The translations under genes and the position numbers were made by a program. Of a stretch of DNA of 64,000 bases, positions 1-7,608 are shown in pieces; the stretch's first letter is position 1, and every line of letters begins with the position of its first letter. Below the pieces are notes generated by a model that saw only the letters and a program-made list of their open reading frames with translations, made no database searches and was not told the origin of the DNA. The DNA comes from Roseicitreum antarcticum (GTDB taxonomy: Bacteria; Pseudomonadota; Alphaproteobacteria; Rhodobacterales; Rhodobacteraceae), in NCBI RefSeq assembly GCF_014681765.1, contig NZ_CP061498.1:62001-126000 (forward strand). The letters run 5' to 3'.

Positions 1-227
1 GTGCTGACGTCGATGCCGAAATCCGTGCGCACCGATGCGGCATATTCCATGCCCTCGGCGGCCATGATGCGGAACAGGTCTGGCAGCAGATAGGCATCGG
101 CAAAGGCCGCCATGTCAGCGGTTTGGGGCGCCTGGGCGTCAGACTGGGACATCTGCGCCCAGCCTGGTGTTGCGAGGCCCAGGGCGCCAAGGCCGATCCA
201 AAGGGCGTGGCGAGGGATCGTGATCAT
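1..227 (-). CDS. Secreted DUF2059-like protein, N-terminal part (runs off left edge)
   Basis: The visible 75 residues begin with a classic Sec signal peptide (basic start MITIPRH, a hydrophobic stretch of Gly/Leu/Ala, cleavage likely after GWAQ). After a polar linker comes a segment resembling the start of the DUF2059 domain of roseobacter periplasmic proteins (ADAYLLPDLFRIMAAEG followed by EYAASV). The ATG at 227 is preceded by GGAG about eight bases upstream; an ATG at 232 is out of frame and stops at once. The C-terminus lies outside the window. The exact family is inferred from memory of the motif; secretion is well supported. Confidence 0.6.
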   Translation of the reverse strand, partial: MITIPRHALWIGLGALGLATPGWAQMSQSDAQAPQTADMAAFADAYLLPDLFRIMAAEGMEYAASVRTDFGIDVS

Positions 228-476
228 GGCATACACTCCGACCTGGTCATCTGTCGTCTTGCCGCGCCCGGGGAAGGGGCCGCAACATGCTGATTGATTG
301 GAACTTCACACCACAAAGACTTGTCGAAATCCTTAAATCAAACTCTATTCAGATGATACTGCGTCAGGGGCCGGGACAAAAGCCCCTAACGCGCAATGGC
401 GGCGCAATCGGCACAGGCGCGCCGAGGTGGTCGGCGCCGCCGCGCACCTCGGCGGCACCGGATACCCGCGCCGACC

Positions 477-1184
477 CTATTCCCGCTTGCCGAACAATAC
501 CTTCTGCGCCGTCTTGTCCATCGGCTTGGTGCTGCGCTGGCCTTCTGCCAGGGCCTTGCCCTTGATGACCGCCGGCCTTTCGCCCACCAGCGACAGCCAG
601 CGCGTCAGGTTGGGCTTGTCGTCCAGCGGCTGTTGCTGCCCCTCCCACAAGGTCGCCCAAGGCCAGATCGCCATATCCGCGATGGTGTACTCGTCGCCCG
701 CCACATAGGTGTTTTGCGCCAACTGCCGGTCCAGCACGCCCAACAGGCGCGCAACCTCGTTGCGGTAGCGGTCCTTGGCATAGGGCAGGTCGTTGGGCGG
801 GTCCATCTGCGGGGCGTATTTCAAGAAGTGATGCGCCTGACCCGCCATCGGGCCCAGTCCGCCCATCTGCCACATCAGCCATTGGTCGGCGGCGATGCGC
901 GCGCGCTCGGTCGTGCCGCAGAATTTCCCCGTCTTGCGCGCAAGATATTGCAAGATGGCGCCGGATTCAAAGATCGACACTGGCGCGCCGTCCGGCCCCT
1001 CCGGGTCGGTGATCGCGGGCATCCGGTTGTTCGGCGCGATCTTCAGGAAATCGGGATCGAACTGCGCGCCCTTGCCGATGTCGATCAGGTGCAGCTTATA
1101 GGGCAACCCCATCTCTTCCAGTGCGATGGAGATTTTCCAGCCATTCGGCGTTGGCCAGTAATACAGATCAATTTCAGATGTCAT
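477..1184 (-). CDS. Glutathione S-transferase, Nu class-like (YfcG/YghU type)
   Basis: A 235-residue cytosolic GST. The N-terminal thioredoxin fold carries PTPNGWKISIALEEMGLPY, matching the TPNG-K-S segment that binds glutathione disulfide in YfcG-like enzymes, then NNRMPAI and the ESGAILQYLA glutathione-binding helix. The C-terminal helical domain has the N-capping motif TIADMAIWPW. Enzymes of this class reduce disulfide bonds and organic peroxides with GSH/GSSG. The start at 1184 (MTSEID) follows an AAAGGA ribosome site; upstream in-frame codons are not GST-like. It stands alone on the minus strand before the CoA-binding protein. Substrate unknown. Confidence 0.88.
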   Translation of the reverse strand: MTSEIDLYYWPTPNGWKISIALEEMGLPYKLHLIDIGKGAQFDPDFLKIAPNNRMPAITDPEGPDGAPVSIFESGAILQYLARKTGKFCGTTERARIAADQWLMWQMGGLGPMAGQAHHFLKYAPQMDPPNDLPYAKDRYRNEVARLLGVLDRQLAQNTYVAGDEYTIADMAIWPWATLWEGQQQPLDDKPNLTRWLSLVGERPAVIKGKALAEGQRSTKPMDKTAQKVLFGKRE

Positions 1185-1282
1185 GTCGGTCCTTTGGTTC
1201 TGGCGGTTTTCCGGTTGCCCCAAGACGGGGTGAGTTACCCCTATCTTGGCACGGGGCGCCGCAAGGGCAAGCCCGCCGCGTG

Positions 1283-1723
1283 TCAGAAGCCAGGTACACC
1301 GCTGCCCAGCAGCCGTTGATGTTCCAGCTTCGTGCACCTGTCTTGCACAACATCAACCCCCCGGGACAGGGCAAGTGCTGCGGCCTGCGGGTGCGAAACC
1401 CCGATCTGCATCCAGACGGTGCGCAACGCGGGCAGGGCGGCCAGCGCTTGTTCGACAATCGGCAGCACATGGTCCGAGGCGCGGAAGATGTCGATCATGT
1501 CGACCGACGGGGGACAATCCGAAAGGCTGGCGCGGACGGGTTCGCCGAACAATTCCTTTCCCGCATGCCCCGGATTCACCGGTATGACCTGAAACCCGTG
1601 CCGCGTCAGATACTGCGCCACTTGGTAGCTGGGCCGCGCCGGATTGGGCGACAGGCCGACAACGGCCACGACACGGGTGCGGCTCAGGATGTGTTGCAGC
1701 GTGGTGTCGTCATGGGGATCCAT
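1283..1723 (-). CDS. CoA-binding domain protein (YccU-like)
   Basis: A 146-residue single-domain protein of the CoA_binding family. The Rossmann-type fold shows VVAVVGLSPNPARPSYQVA with the glycine-rich loop near residue 22, then FQVIPVNPG, a conserved DIFR segment and WMQIGVSH. These proteins resemble the N-terminal domain of succinyl-CoA synthetase alpha and bind CoA or a nucleotide, but their cellular role is not established. It is read from 1723, about 80 bases downstream of an intrinsic terminator on the same strand, so it should have its own promoter in that gap or depend on readthrough. Confidence 0.85.
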   Translation of the reverse strand: MDPHDDTTLQHILSRTRVVAVVGLSPNPARPSYQVAQYLTRHGFQVIPVNPGHAGKELFGEPVRASLSDCPPSVDMIDIFRASDHVLPIVEQALAALPALRTVWMQIGVSHPQAAALALSRGVDVVQDRCTKLEHQRLLGSGVPGF

Positions 1724-1806
1724 ACCTCACCGTGCCTTTGCGGCGTAAACCGGGCAAGCAAAAAGCGCGCCGCGTGGCTTTGCGGTGGCCATTCTGACGC
1801 AGCGTC

Positions 1807-1837
1807 AAAAAAAACGCCCGGCTCAGGTGGCCGGGCG
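1807..1837 (-). terminator. Intrinsic terminator upstream of the CoA-binding gene
   Basis: On the minus strand a perfect 7-bp GC stem (CGCCCGG at 1815-1821 with CCGGGCG at 1831-1837) is followed directly by eight T residues (complement of A1807-1814). It lies between rlmB and the CoA-binding gene, so it ends transcripts from rlmB, or from a short leader/sRNA starting within about 1840-1975, before they enter the CoA-binding gene. Confidence 0.75.
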
Positions 1838-1977
1838 CAGTCGCGGAACGAGGGACAGTACATACGACGCAAGGGTTCCACTCCTGCGCCTCTGTTGAGT
1901 TAATTAGGTACGTTTTCCCCCGCTCAAAGAGGTGATCCCCAAAATGTGACCCGTTGCCAGAGCCGCCGCACGCGCTC

Positions 1978-2766
1978 TCAACGGCCCAGGCTGGCTGCAT
2001 AAAGCGCCACGGCGGCGGCGTTCGACACGTTCAGCGACCCGAAATCGCCGCTGGCCGGAATGCGGACCAGCGTGTCACAGGTCTCAAGCGTTTTTTCGCG
2101 CAGGCCCGGCCCCTCGGCGCCCATGACCAGTGCCACGGGGCGCCCGGTGGCGGCGACCAGCCCGTCGGCCAGCTCCGTTTGCCCCGTGCCGTCCAGCCCG
2201 ATCAGCACATAGCCCATGTCGCGCAGCGTTTCCATCGCCTCGGCCAGATTGCGCACGCGCAGGTAGGGCTGACGTTCCAGGGCGCCGCTGGCGGTCTTGG
2301 CCAGTGCGCCGGTCTCGGGCGCGGCGTGCCGGGCAGTGGCGATCACCGCGCGCGCGCCAAACACCTCGGCCGAGCGTAGGACTGCGCCTACGTTATGCGG
2401 GTCGGTCACCCGGTCCAGAACCACCACCAGCGCGCGGCCCGGCCCCCCCGCGCAGACCTCGGCCAGATCGCCCCAGTGCAGGGGCTTCACCTCCAGCGCT
2501 GCGCCCTGATGCACCGAGGCCGGGTCAATCGGCACATCAAACCGGCGCGGATCGACGATTTCCGGCGCCATGCCGCTGTCGATGATCGCATCGGCCAGCC
2601 GGTCCGCCGCGTTCTTGGTGACCACCAGCCGCAACCGCGCGCGCGCGGGGTTCAAAAGGGCGTCGCGCACCGCATGCAGCCCAAAGAGCCAGACGGTTTC
2701 CGCATCGGCCTTGCGGCGGCTGCGCTCTTTGTCGATGACCCATGCAGGCTTTTTCGGGGCGGTCAC
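1978..2766 (-). CDS. rlmB: 23S rRNA (guanosine-2'-O)-methyltransferase RlmB (SpoU/TrmH family)
   Basis: A 262-residue SPOUT methyltransferase. Residues 20-100 form the substrate-binding domain (WLFGLHAVRDALLNP). The catalytic trefoil-knot domain carries motif 1 (LVVVLDRVTDPHNVGAVLRSAEVFGA), motif 2 (VALVMGAEGPGLRE) and motif 3 (VRIPASGDFGSLNVSNAAAVALY). RlmB methylates G2251 of 23S rRNA in the peptidyl-transferase P loop. Length matches the family, with the lysine/arginine-rich alphaproteobacterial N-terminal tail. It reads away from tRNA-Tyr. Confidence 0.93.
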   Translation of the reverse strand: MTAPKKPAWVIDKERSRRKADAETVWLFGLHAVRDALLNPARARLRLVVTKNAADRLADAIIDSGMAPEIVDPRRFDVPIDPASVHQGAALEVKPLHWGDLAEVCAGGPGRALVVVLDRVTDPHNVGAVLRSAEVFGARAVIATARHAAPETGALAKTASGALERQPYLRVRNLAEAMETLRDMGYVLIGLDGTGQTELADGLVAATGRPVALVMGAEGPGLREKTLETCDTLVRIPASGDFGSLNVSNAAAVALYAASLGR

Positions 2767-2839
2767 TGTGGTATCCTTGTGCGAAATGCCCGGCCAGACT
2801 TACCTGTCACAGCGCGCACCGCAAGGCATGTTTTTGCTG

Positions 2840-2868
2840 TTGACGCCCCGGATAGGGGACGGTAATCA
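2840..2868 (+). promoter_or_regulatory. Promoter of tRNA-Tyr
   Basis: TTGACG at 2840-2845 and TAATCA at 2863-2868 are separated by 17 bases, placing a start site a few bases before the tRNA at 2879. This matches a housekeeping sigma-70 promoter. Inferred from sequence only. Confidence 0.6.
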
Positions 2869-2878
2869 CCCGGTCAGT

Positions 2879-2962
2879 GGGCGACAGGCCGCAAGGTGTG
2901 GCAGGGGACTGTAACTCCCTCGCGGAGACGCACGCTAGGTTCGATTCCTAGGTCGCCCACCA
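2879..2962 (+). tRNA. tRNA-Tyr (anticodon GTA)
   Basis: A class II tRNA of 84 nt with encoded CCA. The acceptor GGGCGAC (2879-2885) pairs with GTCGCCC (2952-2958), discriminator A, CCA at 2960-2962. The anticodon arm GGGGA-CTGTAAC-TCCC gives anticodon GTA. The long variable arm (TCGCGGAGACGC) and the T-arm with GGTTCGATTCC are as expected for bacterial tRNA-Tyr. Confidence 0.95.
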
Positions 2963-3129
2963 CTTCATCGACAGAATTTTCGCGCGCCAGCAATGGCATG
3001 GACCCCGGGGTAGGCGGTCGTTGCCCGTTGGCGATGGCGGCCCAGGCGCGCGTTCCCTCCCGATTTCTACCCCGAACTGACCCCCGGAAACTTTGCGCGC
3101 AGAACCGTCATTTTCATGCAAAATTCCCC

Positions 3130-3158
3130 TTGCGCAAATCCTGCGCTTTCCCTAAACA
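3130..3158 (+). promoter_or_regulatory. Promoter of tRNA-Glu
   Basis: TTGCGC at 3130-3135 and TAAACA at 3153-3158 with 17-base spacing lie 16 bases before the tRNA. Consistent with a sigma-70 promoter; inferred from sequence only. Confidence 0.5.
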
Positions 3159-3174
3159 GCCCTCACGCAGCGCT

Positions 3175-3249
3175 GGCCCGTTCGTCTATCGGTTAGGACG
3201 CCAGGTTTTCAACCTGGAAAGAGGGGTTCGATTCCCCTACGGGCTGCCA
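3175..3249 (+). tRNA. tRNA-Glu (anticodon TTC)
   Basis: A 75-nt tRNA with encoded CCA (3247-3249). The 5' acceptor GGCCCGT pairs with ACGGGCT (3239-3245, one G-U), discriminator G. The anticodon stem CAGGT/ACCTG holds TTC. The T arm is GGGG-TTCGATT-CCCC. Five T residues follow the gene. A tyrosine integrase remnant starts close to its 3' end, so this tRNA was probably an integration site. Confidence 0.95.
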
Positions 3250-3304
3250 CTTTTTATGTAAGTGATTGAAGGCTATCGCTGTTATGCTCCCTGTCGTCCA
3301 ACTC

Positions 3305-3940
3305 ATGCGAAGAGTTTGGATATCTTCTGGAGTTTGTCAAAGCCGCTGACCATCAGATAAGACTGATTTGCCTTGCGGGTGTATGATCTTGCTTGTCTGT
3401 TTGCATTGTGCGCCAGATAGGACCGATCTCCCACTCGGACGCGCCCGCTCTCGACAAGCGCGCCGTTCCGGCCGCACCCAGACCATGGATTGAACTTGGA
3501 ACCTTCGCTTCGTCACAGCGATGGCGAAACCAGTTGCCGAAGGATGTCTCGGCATACGGCTTCTTCGACTGCCGCTGTGTGATAAAGGTGTCTCAGTCCA
3601 TTGGCAAAGCCGCGATTTCTTTCTTCAGGTTGGGAAAAACTGGCATATCTGCAGCAACCGAGGCTTTTCCACGTGCATCTGCAATACGCAGCTTGCCATT
3701 TATGACGGATCTCATGTGGCCATCTGCATGGCATGGATTTTGCCGGGCCATCCCTGTGTTCAGGGCAGTCAGAAGCGCAAGGCGGGCCTTTGATCCACGT
3801 CCGTGCCGATCAAGGAAACGATTGACCGCATCGACAGTCCAAGTGGAGCACAGGGCCATCGGCTCTGCTATAGCCCCGGTTGACAGGCTGGCCCGGACCT
3901 GAGCCAATCGCGTTGTGGCCGAGATGAAGCCCTTTGACGA
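3305..3940 (-). pseudogene. Decayed tyrosine recombinase (phage/ICE integrase), C-terminal half
   Basis: Reading on the minus strand from about 3940, the catalytic domain of a tyrosine integrase is recognisable: VNRFLDRHGRGSKARLALLTALNTGMAR (core box I region, with R as in GxRxxE-type loops), KASVAADMPVFPNLKKE, then after an in-frame TGA near 3592 DTFITQ...KPYAETSFGNWFRHRCDEA, IHGLGAAGTARLSRAGASEWEI (box II, where HGLRKAG is expected: HxxR is lost) and a frameshifted YTRKANQSYL with the catalytic-Tyr segment. One stop, at least one frameshift and loss of HxxR make it non-functional. It lies next to tRNA-Glu, the usual position of an integrase after element excision or decay. Confidence 0.72.
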
Positions 3941-4150
3941 ACCCAGTTGCTAGGTCAGGCGCTTTGGATTAAAGAACCTATGTCGACAAATGAGTGCCAT
4001 ATATTTCCTACACTCGACGTGGCGTCGCCCTAAATTTAATTGGTACAGTGAACCGTTCGGGCAGCCACAATAATAGCTTCTTTGGACGCTGGCGATGATA
4101 TGGCAAAGCTTGAGGGCTGCACATTGAGGCCATGATCATGTAGGGTCAAT

Positions 4151-4156
4151 AAGGAG
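4151..4156 (+). promoter_or_regulatory. Ribosome binding site AAGGAG serving the leader ORF
   Basis: AAGGAG lies six bases before the ATG at 4163, ideal for the 14-codon ORF and not for the kinase ATG at 4204, which has no Shine-Dalgarno of its own. Confidence 0.55.
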
Positions 4157-4162
4157 TTTTCT

Positions 4163-4207
4163 ATGTGCGATAGGGTTTGCAGCATGTACACCGCCCTTAT
4201 GTCATGA
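4163..4207 (+). CDS. 14-residue leader ORF overlapping the kinase start
   Basis: ATG at 4163 with a strong AAGGAG site encodes MCDRVCSMYTALMS and stops with TGA at 4205-4207, which overlaps the kinase ATG (4204-4206) as ATGA. The arrangement suggests translational coupling: ribosomes finishing the leader re-initiate on the kinase. The peptide has two cysteines and no recognised family. An alternative is that a TTG at 4177 is the kinase start and the leader is chance; the well-placed Shine-Dalgarno argues for the leader. Confidence 0.4.
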   Translation: MCDRVCSMYTALMS

Positions 4208-6033
4208 ATCCGGAAATAGAAGTGCGCATCGTCGTGGCGATTGCGGCGATCCTGGTACTGTCTTCTCTCCTGCTTTGTGTTTCTGCGCTCCGCAATAATG
4301 CGAAGGTCGGCGAGCGTGTTGGCTTTTTATGGCTATCCATGACTAACCTTTCGCTGATTACTGGTGCGGTGGGATTGGTGGCCCACACCATGTTGCCGCT
4401 AGGGGCCAGCGCGACGCTGGCAATTTCAGGGGCCCATCTGGGCATTCTATTTGGCTACTTCGCGGTGCGCGCCGGTCTGGGGGAGGCAACGTCGTTCTAC
4501 CGCTATTTCGGTTTCGCAATACCCGTCCTTATCGGGCAAGCGGTGCTGGCTTTCGGTTTGGATACAATTGACGCGCTGTTGGTCACCAGTTCGGTTCTGA
4601 ACGGCATCTTGTCGTTGTATGTCGCGTGGCGCATTTGGCCGCTGGCGCAGCGCTTCGGACCTGAAGTTGCCGCGCTGGCCAGCTTGCCCTTCGCAGCAAT
4701 AGGCGCAGCTTATCTTTTGCGACTGGTACTGCTCGTCGCGGATGCGTCAGCAGCGACAATAACGATCGCGACACTTGTCATCACCTTCCTGCTCGCATTT
4801 TCGGCGCTGCAATGGGCATTTGCGCTTATCGCGTTCCGCGCCGCGCAACTGAACAAAAGGCTGGAAGCCGAGCGGGTCCGCGCAGAACATGCCAACATGC
4901 TAAAGTCGCGCTTTCTGTCCAACATGAGTCATGAGCTGCGCACACCGCTCAACGGGGTCCTCGGCATGGCTCAAGTGCTGCAGGAGTTGGTTCGCGACGA
5001 AGAGCAGTTGCGCATGATTGACACCATCCGCACCAGCGGCGAGGGATTGATGGGCATCCTGAACGACATTTTGGATTTGTCGAAGATCGAAGCCGGTAAG
5101 ATGGAACTGGAGAACGCGCCATTCCGTCCTGTGGAGGTTCTGACAAGTATCCGTCGGCTGCATTCCCCGGAGGCCGAGGCCAAGGGGCTAAACTTCGCGC
5201 TGCACTGGGATCCGGCGCTGGACGGTGTTTTCCAGGGTGATGGGCACAGGCTGACGCAAGTGCTTCACAATCTCACAGGCAATGCGATTAAGTTCACCCA
5301 GATTGGCAAGGTTGAACTACGCGCCGAGGTCACGCCCGGGGGAATGCGCATAGAAGTCAGCGACACCGGGATCGGAATGACCGAGGCCCAGCTGGAAAAC
5401 GCATTTGACGAATTTGTTCAGGCCGATGTCAGTATCACCCGGCGGTTCGGCGGCACAGGGCTAGGAATGCCGATCGTTAAACACCTTGTCACAATGATGG
5501 GCGGAGGTGTCAAAATCAAGTCAACCGCCGGCCAAGGAACACACGTGCTGCTGGATATTCCTTTGGCCCCTGCAATTGTAACTCAAGACAAAAGTGTGAT
5601 TGAGACGGCCGATTTGATCCCCGACTTGGTCGGTGTTCGCGTGCTTGTGGCCGAGGATAATCCGACCAACCAGTTGGTGCTGGCGGCAATGCTGCGTGAC
5701 ACCGGAGTTGAGTTAACGATCGTTGGGAACGGGCGCGAGGCGCTTACGGCGGCAATTGCAGAGGATTTCGATCTCTTCATGTTTGACATCTGCATGCCCG
5801 AGATGGATGGTCCCACTGCGTTAAGCCAGATTGCGGCGGCTTATCGTCTCGCAGGCCGGAAGCTACCGCCTGCTGCAACGATCACGGCCAACGTGATGCC
5901 GGAGCAGATGATCACTTATGCCGCGCAAGGTTTCACCACGTGCTTTCCCAAGCCAATGCGAAAGAAAGCGCTCATCGACACAATCCAGACATTGACCCGC
6001 AGTGCCGCCAAACCGCCCGTCGTAAGCAGCTAA
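4204..6033 (+). CDS. Hybrid sensor histidine kinase / response regulator, seven-TM input
   Basis: A 609-residue membrane kinase. Residues 5-208 hold about seven hydrophobic segments without a large periplasmic domain. A short coiled linker (LNKRLEAERVRAEHANMLK) leads to HisKA with phospho-acceptor His243 in SHELRTPLNG, then HATPase_c with N box NLTGNAIKFT, G1 DTGIGM and G2 GGTGLGMPIVK. A C-terminal receiver starts VLVAEDNPTNQ, with Asp528 in FDICMPEMDG as predicted phospho-acceptor and the lysine in FPKPM. No separate response regulator or Hpt gene is nearby, so it is an orphan that must signal through a distant partner. Input signal unknown. Confidence 0.9.
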   Translation: MNPEIEVRIVVAIAAILVLSSLLLCVSALRNNAKVGERVGFLWLSMTNLSLITGAVGLVAHTMLPLGASATLAISGAHLGILFGYFAVRAGLGEATSFYRYFGFAIPVLIGQAVLAFGLDTIDALLVTSSVLNGILSLYVAWRIWPLAQRFGPEVAALASLPFAAIGAAYLLRLVLLVADASAATITIATLVITFLLAFSALQWAFALIAFRAAQLNKRLEAERVRAEHANMLKSRFLSNMSHELRTPLNGVLGMAQVLQELVRDEEQLRMIDTIRTSGEGLMGILNDILDLSKIEAGKMELENAPFRPVEVLTSIRRLHSPEAEAKGLNFALHWDPALDGVFQGDGHRLTQVLHNLTGNAIKFTQIGKVELRAEVTPGGMRIEVSDTGIGMTEAQLENAFDEFVQADVSITRRFGGTGLGMPIVKHLVTMMGGGVKIKSTAGQGTHVLLDIPLAPAIVTQDKSVIETADLIPDLVGVRVLVAEDNPTNQLVLAAMLRDTGVELTIVGNGREALTAAIAEDFDLFMFDICMPEMDGPTALSQIAAAYRLAGRKLPPAATITANVMPEQMITYAAQGFTTCFPKPMRKKALIDTIQTLTRSAAKPPVVSS

Positions 6034-6689
6034 GTTCTTTGCTGCCGTACTTGGCAAGCGAAGTGACACCGACGATTGTGGAGGTGGGAGCCTGACATTG
6101 GCACGTGTCGCGGCGCCCTAAGTGCAAATAGGGCAGCATTCAGGCATGCGTTTGAGGAAGTTGACGAATATGATCTTCTCGTGCTTTGCGCGTATTGGGC
6201 AGACGCGCTGGCTGCGGTTTTTCCGCCAGATCCGTTGCGTGGGTAATCCTTCCGTTTTTGACGGGATTTGGTCATAGAACCTGCGCAGCCATTTTAAGTT
6301 TCATTGCAGTGTGATGCTGGCGATGCCTATATTTGGTCGGTTGGTCGGTTGGTCGGTTGGTCGTTGTTTTATGTCCAGGGCCACCAGGTAGGAAAGTGCC
6401 GGGCCTTTTCGATGCTGTTGATGATGCATTGATCCAGTCATGCGCGCCTCACCTCTTTGAAGAATGTTGGCCTCTGGGTTGGCCTGACACCGTCGCGCAC
6501 CCAGCTTGGCGCGCGCGAGACCTCGGGCGGCATAGCCAAGGCAGGTGACTGAACCTGATACGCGCGTTGGGGCAGGCCGTCACTGTCATGACGGACCGGG
6601 ATCGAGGGACATGGCTGAGCCGATCCCGTTCCCGAAGTCCGGAGCCTGAGCGACGCCCAAGCTGGCAACATTTTGCGCTGCCCTTTGGG
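6034..6689. other. Non-coding or degraded stretch
   Basis: No intact gene seen. A plus-strand reading frame near 6076-6246 ends HAFEEVDEYDLLVLCAYWADALAAVFPPDPLRG and looks protein-like, but no family is recognised; it may be the tail of a decayed gene. The stretch also contains the 8-bp tandem repeat at 6333-6363. Confidence 0.4.
6333..6363. repeat. 8-bp tandem repeat TTGGTCGG x 3.9
   Basis: Four consecutive near-complete copies of TTGGTCGG occur in the gap between the kinase and the deacetylase. No gene spans them, so a role in phase variation of a coding frame is not supported. Confidence 0.8.
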
Positions 6690-7595
6690 CTACTTTTGCT
6701 CTGCCATTGATACCTTTTTCATATAGGGGACCTGACGAACGAACCAGTCGCAGATGTCATTTCCTTGCCAGAACACAACACCGTCCTGCGCCTGCAGGTG
6801 ATCAAGCATTTCCTCAAGGTACCGGATCCGATGCGCCGCGCCCGAGACATAGGGATGCACACCAAATGCCATGACCCTCACCGATGTCTCGCCCTCTTGC
6901 AACAGCCGCGCGCAGGCGTCGCGCGTTCTTTCTAGCATCACATCCGAGCGGTGCTGGGCGCTGACCATGATGGTTATATCATTGAGTTCTACCGAATAGG
7001 GCAACGAGACCAGAGGCTTCGTCTCGGTCTCTACCCAAAGCGGTTGGTCGTCCAAGATCCAGTCCCCAAACCAATCATACCCCGCGGCTCCGACCTGATC
7101 GAGCGTATCGAAGGTTTGCGTCCTGCCCGGCCCCAGCCAGCCGCGGGGGCGCTTGCCGGTGAACTTTTCTAGAATATCGGCCGATTGCCGGATCATTGTA
7201 GCGGGGTTTTCGACCGCGTGGATAGACATTTGCTCGTAGCAATGGGCCATGAACTCCCACCCGGCGTCGGCGGCGGCCTGCGGCACTTCAGGGATGGTCT
7301 CGCAAACCTTCGCATTGAGCGAGAGCGTCGGACGGATGCCCCGGCTTTGAAACGCGTCGAGAAGGCGCCAGTAACCGACGCGCATACCGTATTCGTGCCA
7401 GGTCCAGTTGGGCACATCGGGTACTGTCTTGTTGCCGCCCGGGGCAGGCGAGACCTGTCGGGGCATGGGGCGGTGGATGTCCCATTCCTCAATATTTACG
7501 ACTGGCCAGACGATCAACCGGGTCCCTTCTGGTGCGGCCAAGGGCGTACGGGTCAAGGGGGTGGAGTAACCGAGGCGCTCACGCGGGGTTGGCAT
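6690..7595 (-). CDS. Polysaccharide-deacetylase-family hydrolase (PuuE/allantoinase-like)
   Basis: A 301-residue NodB-fold protein. Recognisable segments are RLIVWPVVNIEEWD, WTWHEYGMRVGYWRLLDAFQSRGIRPTLSLNAKVCE, GWEFMAHCYEQMS and RGWLGPGRTQTFDTLDQV. This arrangement is that of the PuuE branch, which includes allantoinases that open cyclic amides, rather than secreted peptidoglycan deacetylases; there is no signal peptide. The start at 7595 (MPTPRERLG) follows a GGAG site 13 bases after the amidase stop, making it the last gene of the operon. Inference: it hydrolyses a C-N bond in the substrate imported by the TRAP system. Confidence 0.82.
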   Translation of the reverse strand: MPTPRERLGYSTPLTRTPLAAPEGTRLIVWPVVNIEEWDIHRPMPRQVSPAPGGNKTVPDVPNWTWHEYGMRVGYWRLLDAFQSRGIRPTLSLNAKVCETIPEVPQAAADAGWEFMAHCYEQMSIHAVENPATMIRQSADILEKFTGKRPRGWLGPGRTQTFDTLDQVGAAGYDWFGDWILDDQPLWVETETKPLVSLPYSVELNDITIMVSAQHRSDVMLERTRDACARLLQEGETSVRVMAFGVHPYVSGAAHRIRYLEEMLDHLQAQDGVVFWQGNDICDWFVRQVPYMKKVSMAEQK

Positions 7596-7608
7596 TGGAA
7601 GGGTCTCC

